DNA from: Adineta vaga
Taxonomy: Eukaryota > Rotifera
DNA: 64,000 nucleotides
Assembly (NCBI GenBank): GCA_021613535.1
Contig: CP075492.1
Span: forward strand, 11,594,001-11,658,000
Direction of reading: 5' to 3'
The translations under genes and the position numbers were made by a program. The notes beneath the pieces were generated by a model. It saw only the letters and a list, made by a program, of their open reading frames with translations, was not told the DNA's origin and did not search any database. This document shows, in pieces, positions 23,923-35,588 of the stretch (its first letter is position 1; each line of letters begins with the position of its first letter).

Positions 23923-24704
23923 ATGCGTCTCGAAACTTGTTATTATTGTTCATCGACGGTCTGGCCTGGGCATGGCATTCAATTCGTACGCAACGATTGC
24001 AAAGTAGATTTCTTTTACTTCGATCTTACTTGTCTTTATTCATATAATAAATTAGATCTTTCGATTTTGTCGTTCACGTTGTCATCGTGCCTTTAAGAAA
24101 AAATGGAATCCACGTAAATCACGTTGGACAAAGGCCCATCGAAAATTTACAGGCAAAGATTTAACAACGGATACAACATTCGAATTTGAAAAACGTCGAA
24201 ATGAACCAGTTAAATATAGCCGTGAATTATGGCAAAATACAAGTAACTAATCGAAATAAAAATGAAACGGATCAATAATTTTCTTCTTTTAGTCGAAGCA
24301 ATGGGTAAAATTAAAGAAATCCGTACTAAACGAGAACGACATCATATTATGAAACGGTATGAGACATTTGTTTGAGAGAAAGATTAAATTCTTATGAATT
24401 TCGTTCTTTTTGTTTTTCTTCAAGTCTTCGACAAGGTACACTTGATCGAAAAGCAGCTGATCTACGTGAAGTACGTGATTATATTCATCTTGTTCGAGCA
24501 CCTAATGCAACAAAACCAATGGAAGAAATTGAAATGGTTCAAAAAGCCATGCAAAAACGAGAAGAAAAGGGTGAACTTCTTACAAAAATTGGCACGACAG
24601 TATCAACGACAAAGAAATTGTCAGCATTACGTCGCCGAGCACCCAAAATTGAAGTCACAATGGAAACATCAGATAATGAACATATGCTCAATGATGATAT
24701 GTAA
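23923..24704 (+). CDS. RSL24D1: Ribosome biogenesis protein RLP24/RSL24D1 (4 exons)
   Basis: Exons 23923-24003, 24056-24242, 24293-24356, 24425-24704, 203 aa (human about 163). It starts [19 protein letters not shown], followed by [17 protein letters not shown]. The four Cys form the L24-type zinc ribbon, and [30 protein letters not shown] and DYIHLVRAP are diagnostic of the RLP24 branch rather than ribosomal protein L24 itself. RLP24 holds the L24 site on pre-60S particles in the nucleolus until exchanged in the cytoplasm. The C-terminus has an extra Lys/Glu-rich tail. The stop codon lies in an AATAAA, so the 3' UTR is probably minimal. Confidence 0.92.
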
Positions 24705-25007
24705 TAAACATATCTTTCATTGTTTTGTTGTTAATCTCTTGAAAAACAATAAAAAAAATTCGTTGTCGATCGTCTTCAATTATAACTTAATACATTTCAC
24801 ATTCTTTTCTTTCAACTCTAATTGTCTTGATATATTCTTTGATTTCAATCGAACTTAAATGAGTCATGAGAGATTCTCTTCTATTCCTCAGCTTATCGAT
24901 GATTATTCTCAATACTGATAACATTTGTCGTTAACTCACACACTTTATATACACATTTATACTCATATCATTCTGATAAAGAATAAAACAAAGAATACAA
25001 AAGAATA
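24705..25007. other. Short intergenic region before GPCR 1
   Basis: About 300 nt of AT-rich sequence. It has several tatata-like stretches near 24945, none distinct enough to call. Confidence 0.35.
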
Positions 25008-26125
25008 ATGAATACTACAGACGTACATTACGATCAACTTTTGTCGTTGTTCAAAAAAATGAACTCGAACAAATCAATCATTATATCTATGCGATCGTAT
25101 TTCCTATCATATTTGTTTTTGGTTTAATTGGTAATTTATTTTCATCAATTATTTTCTCAATAACTAAACTTAATCAAACATCATGCGGAATATATTTTCT
25201 TCTACTTGCAATTTTTGATTCATTAGCATTAATCGGTGGTTTACATCATTGTTTAACAATTGGATATCATGTTCAAGTACGAAATGCAAACTACTGTCGT
25301 GTACGAAATTTTCTTTTATATACATCAATGGATATGACTTCATGGATGATTGTAGCTGTTTCCGTTGATCGTTGTTTAAAAGTTAAATTTCCTATTAAAG
25401 CACGAATGTATGCAACGAGAAAATTAGCAATTATTGTTTCATGTGTAATAACATTGATTTTTATATTGAAAAATATTCATTTATTAACAATTTTTATTGG
25501 AGATTTTACTGATGATGCTGCAGATAATTGTGATCCCAATCCAAACTATCCAACATACATGTTTTTCTTTAAAAATATTTGGCCATGGATTGATCTTACT
25601 ACCTTTGCTTTATTACCTTTTATTATTGTTACAATATGTAACATAATAATCATTTCGGATCAATATAAAAGACGTTTAAAATTACGTAAACGTAATCTTG
25701 ATCTTTCCTTAATAACATTACTTTTAGTTAGTTCAATCTTATTAATTCTTTGTAATCTTCCAATAACAATTCTTGCAGTTATTTATCCGTATATTTCAAT
25801 TTCATATGATACCAATGTAATTTATGATAATGTTGCATTTGCATTTGATCTCCTTCGATTACCATCTTATGTATCATTAGCATTGAACTTTTATTTATAT
25901 TATTATACATCGATTTTATTTCGTCAGCAAACTGTTCGTCTTTTTCGACGTTTATTTCGTCTTCAAACAAAGACAAATGAAATTGAACTACCAAATCGAA
26001 TATATACATTTGAAAATCGATATACAAATCGAATGGATTCACTAGACGAAGTCGAAGAGGATCAACAAACACCAATACCTTCGATAGTCGGCAGTAGTTT
26101 CATCTCAAACTTTTATAAACAATAA
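25008..26125 (+). CDS. Rhodopsin-family GPCR 1, with an apparent 1-nt frameshift near the N-terminus
   Basis: Seven-helix receptor, about 372 aa if the frame is repaired. Seen: TM1 with GLIGN, TM2 LLLAIFDSLALIGG, Cys3.25 in NANYC, TM3 ending VSVDRC (DRY reads DRC) exactly 25 residues after that Cys, a TM5 PFIIVTICN segment, TM6 with CNLP, TM7 with LNFYLYYY in place of NPxxY, and a basic C-terminal tail. The only upstream ATG with a plausible receptor N-terminus (MNTTDVHYD, with a glycosylation sequon) is at 25008 and lies out of frame with TM1. The frames would join if the A7 run at 25053-25059 had one more A. Ligand unknown; the type resembles invertebrate orphan neuropeptide receptors. Confidence 0.7.
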
Positions 26126-26359
26126 TTTTCTAATGAATCAGTCATGAATTGTATTCAAATTCATTGCTGTACGAAAAAGCTTGTTTTTTTAAAAGATAAA
26201 TCAACTTGTTATGTAGAATATCATTGAGCATCAAAACAATAATCAAAAGAAAGATGAGCACACACTTATAACCATAACAAATGGAATAGATAATAAAAGA
26301 GAACGTGAACAGAATCATAACAAAGCAAAGAATACAGGAAAAAATTCTTCTAAATTCAT

Positions 26360-28527
26360 TTAAAGTTCATCAGTTGAACCTTTCTTTTTCGAACCATCAC
26401 GTTCAAAACCATCAAGTGCATCGGTAGCTTCTTTAGCTAAAAATTTGATAAAATCATCAACTTCTCGACCACCCTAAGAAAAACAAAATGATTTGAAAAA
26501 AACATATTTAAAAAGAAAATCGTCATCTCACTTCATATTTTCTTGGATTATTTTTATCATTCTTAGGTGCAAAGTAAATTGTTGGAAAACCACGAACATT
26601 ATATTGACTTGGAACATCATTCTCAGTTGCATCCATTTTAGCACTAAAATTTCAATTCAGATTTCTTTTCGAAACGCTTCAATTTTGTCATAACTTACAT
26701 GACAATGCCTTTTTCTTTGTTTAATTTCTTGGCCAATTCGTCATATTTAGGAGCAAGTGATTTACTAAAAAGAAAACAATGAGAATAGCTTATTTTACTC
26801 AAATCATCATTCGGATTCTTCGTTCTTACCAATGGCCACACCTAGAAAGAAAGAAAGAAAGAAGACAGATCAATTATTAAAATCACTATTTATAAACATT
26901 TGTTTTCGTTTACCATGGTGCATAGAATTCAATGAGAACATCTTTACTATTATCATTGACAATTTCATCGAAATTCTTGGCAACAATAACTTTAACATCA
27001 TCAGTTTGTTCTGGAACTTCTTGTGATTTTAAATATGGTTCAAGTTCACCTTTGAATAATTTACGAGCAAAATTTTCAAGAGCTTCAAAACTGAAATCTT
27101 CTGATAATTTGAATTTTTCATCCCGAGCACCACGTCCAAGTACATATTTAGCATCTTTTTTCACGTCGTTAATACCATATTGAGTTAGTTCATGACGAAA
27201 TTCCTCAAGATTACTAATAGCAAATCGAACATTAACACTTTCATCAGCTAATTTTTTTGCCACTTTCAAGATACGGTTACGGATGTAATTTGTACCTTTG
27301 GTATCACGTGCGTAATCAACATTATAATAGACAACAACAGATGGTTTGGAAAAGTCAGCAGCATTCGATGGTGTACGATGACCAACAAGACCATGACTAG
27401 TAAATAAGAAAGTAGGTTTCTATTTCATTCGGAAAAATCGCAATATCGGGACTACAAATGGGTGAAGCATTTTCTTCTCCTCCTTCGCGAATAATGACTT
27501 ACATTTTCTCTTGAATGTATGATTTGATTTTTTCACCAACACCTTCAACAACAGAAAAAGCATCTTCAAATTTAGATTGTAAACGTTTTGGTTGATGAAC
27601 AACGATTTTACTAAGAAAATTAAATGTATATGGTAAATTGATTCAATCATAGACAGAATTCTACTTTGAATATCCAACTTTGTCGAGAACATCTTTAGCT
27701 GTTGTGTAAGCAAAACGGAATTTTTCCGATAATTGATTAGCAACTTTAACTAAATCTTCTTTTAGTGTTTGTGTTTCACTATCAAAATAACCTAAACAAA
27801 TAATGACATGAAAATCATTCGTTTTCTTTATTTGAAATCATATACCGATGATACTATGATCATTATGTTCTAAATATTTTTCATAATCAGCTAAATTTTG
27901 AAGAACACGATAGGATGGACCAGCTTTTGAACGCATTGTTGAAACAATACCATCTAAAGAGGGAACAAAGCGATATTTATTTATTATACAGAATTCATTT
28001 TTTAGTATTTACCAGCTTCTCGAGGACCATTATAGTCTTCGGCAACTTCACCATTTTTGAAGATTTTTAAAGCTAGTTATCAAAGAATATACCACATATA
28101 AGTAAAGAAAATCAAACAGAAGACACATACTAGGATAACCACTAACACCATATTTCGTACAAGTTTTTGTTTCAACAGTACAATCAACCTATGAAAATAG
28201 TTTACTTTTTTTTCTTCGTTTGACAAACGAGTCTTTTCTTACTTTTGCTAAAGGTACAGGTGGATCATTTTTTCCTAAAGCTGTTGCTGCCTTTTCATAT
28301 TCTGGTGCAAGTCGTTTACCTAGAGAATAGACAGAATTTTAATTAGAAATTTTTCTCTCTTGAATAAACTTACAATGTCCACACCATGGTGCATAGAATT
28401 CTGCAAGTAATATGTCATATTCTTTAACTTTTGCTTCAAAATTATTGTCAGTCAAAACAAGTACATCACTTGATGTTGTAAATGCGATTAAACCAACAAA
28501 GAATGTTATGAGGAGAAATGAATGCAT
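26360..28527 (-). CDS. PDIA3: Protein disulfide isomerase A3-like (ERp57), 12 exons
   Basis: ER thiol oxidoreductase, 492 aa (human PDIA3 505). Exons in transcript order: 28527-28374, 28319-28243, 28188-28131, 28072-28013, 27953-27846, 27791-27665, 27610-27503, 27396-26914, 26841-26830, 26764-26699, 26643-26532, 26473-26360. A signal peptide (residues 1 to about 20) is followed by thioredoxin domain a with CGHC at 49-52, redox-inactive b and b' domains, domain a' with a second CGHC, and a C-terminal STDEL that fits a KDEL-type ER retrieval signal. The motifs [20 protein letters not shown] and [19 protein letters not shown] identify the PDIA3 branch. The second CGHC is carried on a 12-nt microexon. 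In vertebrates PDIA3 works with calnexin/calreticulin on glycoproteins. Confidence 0.92.
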
Positions 28528-29245
28528 TTTATCTTTGAGCTATATAATGGAAGAAAAATGTATTTGAAAGAGAATAATATGATTTACATGTTTTTTTAAA
28601 AGGAGAATAATAATACTTGTAAAGACTTGGAGAAATTTGATTGGACGAATGTTATCTACCAATGAAATTTTATTTGAAGTTAACGAAAATAATTTGTATA
28701 AAAACTTTACAAATTAATTTATTCATTTGATTTTTTGAAGTTCATCGAAAAAAGCTATAGTAGAGGATCAATTGATGTTATCGATTGGTAGACATGTATG
28801 TCATGTATATGATATGATACTTATCTCTCAGTTGGTTTATATTCAAAAGTAGATAGAATTGAATTCCTGTCGATTGAATCAGAAACTTGTCTTTTGCTCA
28901 TAGAAATATAATAAACTAAAACAGATGTATTGAATATGTGCATTAATTGATAGAAAACATCTTATGATTCAAGCATTATTTATTAGATGAAAAGAAATTG
29001 TTATTCGCATTTCTATGGTCTTATTCAATCAATCGACATACTCTACCTTAAGATAAACATCCTGTCACAGTTCGAACGATATTTTCTTCTTAACCTGTGA
29101 AGAGAATGAGTTTTTTTCCTTCTTTCTTTGCAACTTTCTTTTTTTTGCATTCTCGCAAATCAAAATGAAAACATTTACTTAACTTGCTTGACAGATTTTC
29201 ACTTACGATTTTTTTGATAAAGAATAAAGTTTCATCTAATAATCA
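28528..29245. other. Divergent intergenic region
   Basis: Promoter region between PDIA3 (-) and the 201-aa gene (+). AT-rich; no TATA box or ER-stress element was recognised with confidence. Confidence 0.4.
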
Positions 29246-29851
29246 ATGACATTAATTACACAAGCAAATTTCATTGATAAACTAAATCATCAATATAATT
29301 CCAAAATTCAAGATAATCTAAAAACTCTTTCTTTCAATGTCTATTCGTCTCGACATTTATCATCAACATCGAAATCAACTAAATATCATCGATCTGATCT
29401 TCCTATACTGCCTTCCATTACGAAAGATGAATATCAATATCAAAGAAAAACCAAACGTCCAACGTATCGTACATCTGTATATCATTCACTTGTATCCAAT
29501 GTCACTCCAGTTGATTTACCAGTCATTAATTCTCATCGACCCAAACCAAAACTCTTCACAATTCTTCGAGATGAATCATTCACACATTTTCGACGTCGTC
29601 CAGATCCACCACCCACACCATCAGATGATTTTCTAGATCACGCATCGGCAGAAACCAATCGAACAAGACAAACATCACCACAATTATATACAACTGATGA
29701 TGATTATGATAATGATGATGGTTTTATCCCATATCGTTTACCTGCACTCCATCAATCAACAAAACAAATGCGAACCGAAAAATATCTCACACGTCAACAT
29801 CCCAAAACAGTTTTATCTGACTATTATCAAACTTTGTATTCAAAATACTAA
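29246..29851 (+). CDS. Uncharacterised 201-aa basic, Ser/Thr/Pro-rich protein
   Basis: Single-exon frame with codon use like its neighbours. No signal peptide, membrane helix or known domain. It holds a proline cluster (RRRPDPPPTPSDDF), an acidic patch (DDDYDNDDG) and several Tyr-containing basic stretches. The composition suggests an intrinsically disordered intracellular protein. Function not recognised; it may be lineage-specific. Confidence 0.6.
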   Translation: MTLITQANFIDKLNHQYNSKIQDNLKTLSFNVYSSRHLSSTSKSTKYHRSDLPILPSITKDEYQYQRKTKRPTYRTSVYHSLVSNVTPVDLPVINSHRPKPKLFTILRDESFTHFRRRPDPPPTPSDDFLDHASAETNRTRQTSPQLYTTDDDYDNDDGFIPYRLPALHQSTKQMRTEKYLTRQHPKTVLSDYYQTLYSKY

Positions 29852-30659
29852 TTTGCCTTTTTTTAAATTCGTGTATTCACAATACGCACGTTAGCATAAC
29901 AATTCTTTTCATTGACGAGAAAGCATACGGTAGCAATAGATTTGATCATTTGTTTTAATTAGATGTCCTCGAGAAGAGTTTTTAAAGAGTATTTCAAATT
30001 GACCTTGGATCAATTTATTTGATATGAAAAGGTTATATGCGCTGATTACAGACAAACAACTTGTCGATGATAAACACTTCACTATTCGGGAAGAATGATT
30101 TAATAATAAAGAACGTTTAAATCATGACTGTAAAATTTTATATTTGTTCTTGAAACATGTGTGACTTCAAGTACGGCAGCTGAGGACATAGGACATGAAA
30201 TATTCGACGAAGAATCAAAACAAAAGCACATATCGTCAAAATTGAATATGTATTTTCGATCTTTCTAGACTAAAAGTTCGACTGAATTGAACAAATTTCG
30301 TCTATTTTTTCGTTAGATATTTCGATATGTCTGACGAGGACATTATGACCCCTTGTATAGTTCTGTTAACAAAGAAAGCGAGAGAGTGATATCATTCATT
30401 GTTCTTTGTAAATAACAATGAAAAGAAGATGATGATGTGATGATTACGTCGGCCAACATGTTCACAGCTCGGTATAAATAGTCGATGTCAACTTATTTCG
30501 TGTTATTCAAGAAAGGCATTCTTACGTAATAAAGTCTTTCGATTACTTTTATTTATCGACATTTTAAAATCCAATCAAATACTTTGAGAGGTAAGTTTGA
30601 AAATCAATCAAAATTTCATCGATAGAATCATATATTTTCTTTAGGAGAAATTAAACAAA
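29852..30659. other. Intergenic region and 5' UTR of the YbaY-like gene
   Basis: Contains the TATA box at 30473-30480 and a likely 5' UTR intron at 30591-30644 (donor GTAAGT, acceptor TTTAG) just before the start codon. Nothing else was recognised. Confidence 0.5.
30473..30480 (+). promoter_or_regulatory. TATA box of the YbaY-like secreted protein gene
   Basis: TATAAATA lies 180 nt upstream of the ATG at 30660. About 54 nt of that distance is a probable 5' UTR intron (30591-30644). A consensus TATA suggests regulated or strong expression. Confidence 0.55.
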
Positions 30660-33600
30660 ATGAAAATTAGCTTATTTGTCGCTTTGTTGGTGCTTGTAGC
30701 AGCAACAAATGTCTACGGTGAAGAAAGACCGCGAAATAGTGGACGAACATCGCGTCCAACTAGTGATAATGGCACAATTGTAGTTGATCGAACAAAATCT
30801 ACAAATCTTGATGATGGTACAATTGTAGTTGATCGAACAAAATCTACAAAACTTGATGATGGTACAGTTGTAGTTGATCGAACAAAAGCTACAAATCTTG
30901 ATGATGGCACAGTCGTAGTTGATCGAACAAAATCTACAAACCTTGATGATGGTACAATTGTAGTTGATCGAACAAAATCCAAAAATCGTGATGATGGTAC
31001 AATTGTAGTCGATCGAACAAAATCCAGAAATCGTGATGATGGTACATTTGTAGTTGATCGAACAAAATCCAGAAATCGTGATGATGATACAGTTGTAGTT
31101 GATCGAACAAAATCCAAAAATCGTGATGATGATACAGTTGAAGTCGATCGAACAAAATCCAAAAATCGTGATGATGGTACAATTGTAGTTGATCGAACAA
31201 AATCCAAAAATCGTGATGATGATACAGTTGAAGTCGATCGAACAAAATCTAAAAATCGTGATCGTGATGAAATCAACGGCGAAGATCGTGATGATAAGAA
31301 ATTTAATATGGACACTAAAGATACCTTCGATAATGAAACACCATCTAAATTTGACAATGGTAACCGACGTATTCCAAAAAAGAAAGGATCTTTGAAATCG
31401 GATGAACATGATAATTTTGAAAAACTTGAAGGAAAAGATCATCAAGCACCAAATGATATGGAAGAAGATGATGATAAAAAACATTTATCAGGCAAAGATC
31501 GTCTCGCTGATTTAGACGAAAAGAAAAAAGGCAACGAGCAAGATAATATCAAAGTCGATATCAACGTATGTATTAAAACGTTCCGATTTTAATATGAAAT
31601 AAGTATTTGTATGGAATTTTTATTTTAGCCTGTTCGTCTTTCTGCCAAAACTGTTCATGCCTATGGTAACATCGTTCTTACTAAATTTCGTCCATCACTT
31701 GTCGATCCAGTACAATATGATCTTGACGGTTCATTCGCCATTAATAATGCTAACCAACAAGAAACTCGACCAGTTTCACCTTATGCTCGTGATTTTCTTG
31801 CACGTGGAAGTCGTGTTACACTTTATGTTTCAACATCAAAAACAACTAATCCAAAAATGGCTTTCGCCAAATTTCCCATTACATACAAAAAGGATAACTT
31901 TCCACTTACTTTCGATGTTGAAATTGAATTACCTGATAAACAACGTGGTCTTCTTGAACGTGCCGATATTACATTATATTTCTTTGTTTATATCACTGAT
32001 TCAGAACGACTCATTGAGACATTTCTTCCAGCTGGTACAAGTCAACTTCTTTTACAAGGAACAGATCGTAATGTTCGTCCACTCGATGTTTTCATTCGTG
32101 CTAATGGTGTTGAAATCAATGGTTTATTCCGTGGTAAATTTAGTCAACGATTTATTCAACCTGGAACTGTTTTTCAAATTCTCGTTGTTGATGGAAAAAC
32201 TCTTCGACAAGAGTCAATTTCAACAACTGATGCCGTTGCTCAATTAACAATTAGTAACGTTCCAGCTATGTTTCCAGTTCCATTCTCATTCTTAGTACAT
32301 TATCAAACATTAAAACCAAATACAAAATATTATGCTGTCGCATACATTTTTGAAAATGGTGTTCGTCGTTTAATCAACCAAGGACCTATCTGGATTATTA
32401 ATGAACAAAAACTTGCTGTTACAACACAATTGATCTTTACTGTTATTCCATCACCATTCATTTTGAGAGGTACAATTACACGTTCAATGCCAGGCACATT
32501 TGTTGTTCAACCTGATTCTTCAATTGTTCTTACTCTTCATGCCATTAATACCAATGAACCTGATATTGTCTTCCGTGTTCCAAAGATTAATTCATTTCCA
32601 CAACTCTTTTCAATCAATGTCAGTCAATCAAGTCGATTTGATCCATCAAAAAATTATGAACTCTCCGCACAAATTACTGACAAAAACAACGATATTTATA
32701 TGATTAGTTTACAATCCATTCAACTTACTGATGATATCGATAAGATTATTCTTCCAGTCGATGATTATCTTCACTATGTAAATGTTCGTCTTCAATCATC
32801 AACAAGTCAACAATTAACATTTATTCCAGGTAGTAACCTTCGAGTTCTTCTTACTGAAACACCTGAAATACCATCAAAACCACGTGTTAGCATGACTATT
32901 GAACGTATTCCAAATGATTTCCGTGAATTTACAATGAAAATTCCAACAACAGGTATTCAACGTAATCGAAATTATTATATAGTTTTAATGATTGAAATCA
33001 ACGGTATTATTACTCATGTCTCGAAAACTTTACTTATTTCAAATAATCAACCACCTCCACTTGTTATTCAATTACCAGTACTTTCACTCAATTTAATTCG
33101 TGGTGTTATCAATGATGTTGATCAACGTCCAGCACAATGGACATCATCAGCTACTGCTAAACTTTATTTACTTGATGATACTGTTTCTGATCTTGAACAA
33201 GCTATCGTTCAATCATGGACAATTCATTTAGAAAATGATTTTCCCATTCGTTTCGAAGTTCAAGTTGACTTTAGTCGTCTTCATGCAGGTCGTATTTATC
33301 GTTTACAAAGTGCCATTGAAAGTGGACGCAATCTCTTCGAATATAAACCAGCTAGTAGTGCTATTGCTGTTGACGCACGTACTGGTGTTCGCAATGATGT
33401 TCGCGTTTTCGTACGTAATGTCAAAGTATTTCAATTGATCAAAGGTCTTGTTCATATTCAAGGTGTTAAAGGACCATTACCAGAAAAAAGTGAAATCATC
33501 ATTCAACTTACTTCATCACCATCATTAGTTAATCCAAAAGTTGTTGATGAACTTCGTATTAAAGTTGATAACCGTACTTTACCAATTGATTTTGCAATGG

Positions 33601-34575
33601 AATTACCAATAAACAAGATTGATATCAATGCTGTCTATTACTTCCTTGTTCGATACACCGTTCGTGATAGTGTTGTTATTCCAGTTAGTCAAGCATTTGC
33701 TTTTGCACCACGTAATCAAGCAACTATTGTTATTTCATTATCAAGAACACCACAAGTTTCCGTTACTGGTCAAGTTACATCAACTGGTAGTGCACTTGAA
33801 TTACCACGTGGAGCAACTTTACACTTATACATTACCGATAATCTCGATGAAGAAAAACGATCTATCATCTCGGAAGTCTTTCTTCAATCAACACCAAACA
33901 GTCTCTATGAATTCCGTATGCTTGTTGATTCAATTATGCTTCAAAAGAAAACTCCACTCTATCTTCGTGGTGATATTATTTATGAAGATGCAGTTATCTT
34001 ACGTATGCCACGACCAGCTTTACTTCAATTAACAGCCGGTAGTGAATGGAATATCAATTTAGTTATCGATTTACCAACACTTGTTATCGGAGAAATTGTC
34101 TCACTTACAAATAATTTGAAAGTTCATGGTGAATTTGATGTTTATATTCAAGTTTTCGTAGCTGCTTCAAAACAGGTTATTCATACAATACGTTTACGTC
34201 TTGATGCTAATTTACCACAACGATTCCGTATTGAACTTGATAATAAATTTTTACTACGTAATTCAGACTTGAAAATCCGTGCTCTTATTAAAAATTGCAA
34301 AGAAGAAACTTTATATGAAAGTAGCAATGACGTTAGCATTCATATTGGTCTCAATTTGAACACAAGATTAACTGTTGCTGTCAATGATATGAGTATGTAG
34401 AATATTTCGTTTATTTCTCTTAAGAAATCAATATTCTCGTTTAGAAAAACTTACCGAACTTCGTCCCAATGTTGATGAAAGTGCTTCATTATATGCTGGT
34501 AAATGGAAAACAGTCATTGCTGGTACCGAAAATCAAGCAAAATCTGGTGAACTTATCCTAGTCGGTCAAAAATAA
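30660..34575 (+). CDS. Large secreted protein: eleven 15-aa repeats plus tandem YbaY/YscW-like domains
   Basis: Exons 30660-31565, 31629-34392 and 34445-34575, 1,266 aa. Signal peptide: residues 1 to about 20 (ISLFVALLVLVAATNVYG). Residues about 36-200 are eleven near-perfect 15-aa repeats of DDGTIVVDRTKSxNR type, followed by an Asp/Lys-rich disordered stretch to about residue 300. The rest is all-beta with about eight related units of about 95-110 aa. Units such as VTGQVTSTGSALELPRGATL and IKGLVHIQGVKGPLPEKSEI, each followed by an FxMxLxxxxI strand and a YYxxRxxI strand, resemble the bacterial YbaY/YscW lipoprotein domain (PF09619 type). The C-terminus reads SLYAGKWKTVIAGTENQAKS. Family evidence comes from bacteria only, as far as I recall; a eukaryotic secreted tandem form suggests ancient lateral transfer plus domain duplication. 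Function unknown. Confidence 0.72.
30765..31259 (+). repeat. Eleven tandem 45-bp coding repeats
   Basis: In-frame 45-bp units, each encoding a version of DDGTIVVDRTKSTNL. Units 1-4 end in T(N/K)L and units 5-11 in (K/R)NR; some Gly become Asp and some IVV become VEV. The high nucleotide identity points to recent tandem duplication or gene conversion. All three minus-strand frames stay open across it because of the regular composition; those are shadows. Confidence 0.9.
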
Positions 34576-35588
34576 TTCTTTTTTTCATAGTTTTACCAAC
34601 TTTTTCCTCTCAATAATATTTAACAATGCCTTTCTTGCGATAATAAAATACTTTTAATTCTTTCTGCTTATGTACCATCCTTTAGCAATGTATTTTCTAA
34701 AATTTTAACATAAAATAAAACGATTTATTTATATTATATTTTAAATTGTAAGCATTCGTCGTTTTTTTTGCGCCCATCCATCCAATCTACAATAAACATC
34801 TGGTAGATATTATGAGCCTAGTACCGACTTACTTATAGTACATTCGATATCTAAATTAGAAATAAGATATCTATCTTGTTATAAAACAGAATTCGTTCTT
34901 CGAACTTTTTGTTAAATCAAAGTACATGAATTTGATTAGAGAAACTAGTTGATCAAATGATGTTTGTATTACATCTACAAAAATCTGACAATTGGTTGAC
35001 GTGACTAATAAGACAAAGTAGATAGATAAAATATGCTTTACATTGCATTATCTATTTCAAATCCAATAGAGTTAAAGAAAAATATGAGAACAAAAGGCTA
35101 CTAATACATAATCAATCACATTTTAATATCTTTTTTCTTTTAAATAAAAGGAAGAGTATATTCAATATTGATAATCCTTTTCTTTGATCTGTAATGTTGC
35201 ATTTCTTAATATTCTTTTCTATCGGATACCTAACCTACTTGTAGGATATAATTACTAGATAAAACTATCGACTCGTCACACGAATGACTATCCATATCAC
35301 GCAATGTATGTTGAATAAAACATTCGTTTGTACTTAAAAATGAGTCATCAGTTTTGTATCTGGATGGATGGATTGATTGATTGATTGATTGATTGATTAT
35401 AGTCGAAGTCATTTAACAGCGATATAGATATACATGAAAGAAAAAAAAATAAGAATAGAGAAAGAAGAACAACAACAACAAAAAACTAATGATGAAAATC
35501 TTCGCATGAGAACTTTGTCTCTCATTTATATAAATAGATCAAAGATTTAGTAGTACTTATATTCGTGGTTCGAGGTACACGCATACAA
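34576..35588. other. Intergenic region with (GATT)n microsatellite
   Basis: Includes the 3' UTR of the preceding gene (AATAAA-like signals near 34640), a GATT tetranucleotide run at about 35369-35399 and an A/G-rich stretch near 35440-35480. No gene seen. Confidence 0.5.

Noticed and set aside
30672-31484. Long open frames on the minus strand (270 and 214 codons)
   Set aside because: They are shadows of the regular 45-bp coding repeats; the plus strand has the signal peptide, introns and a TATA box.
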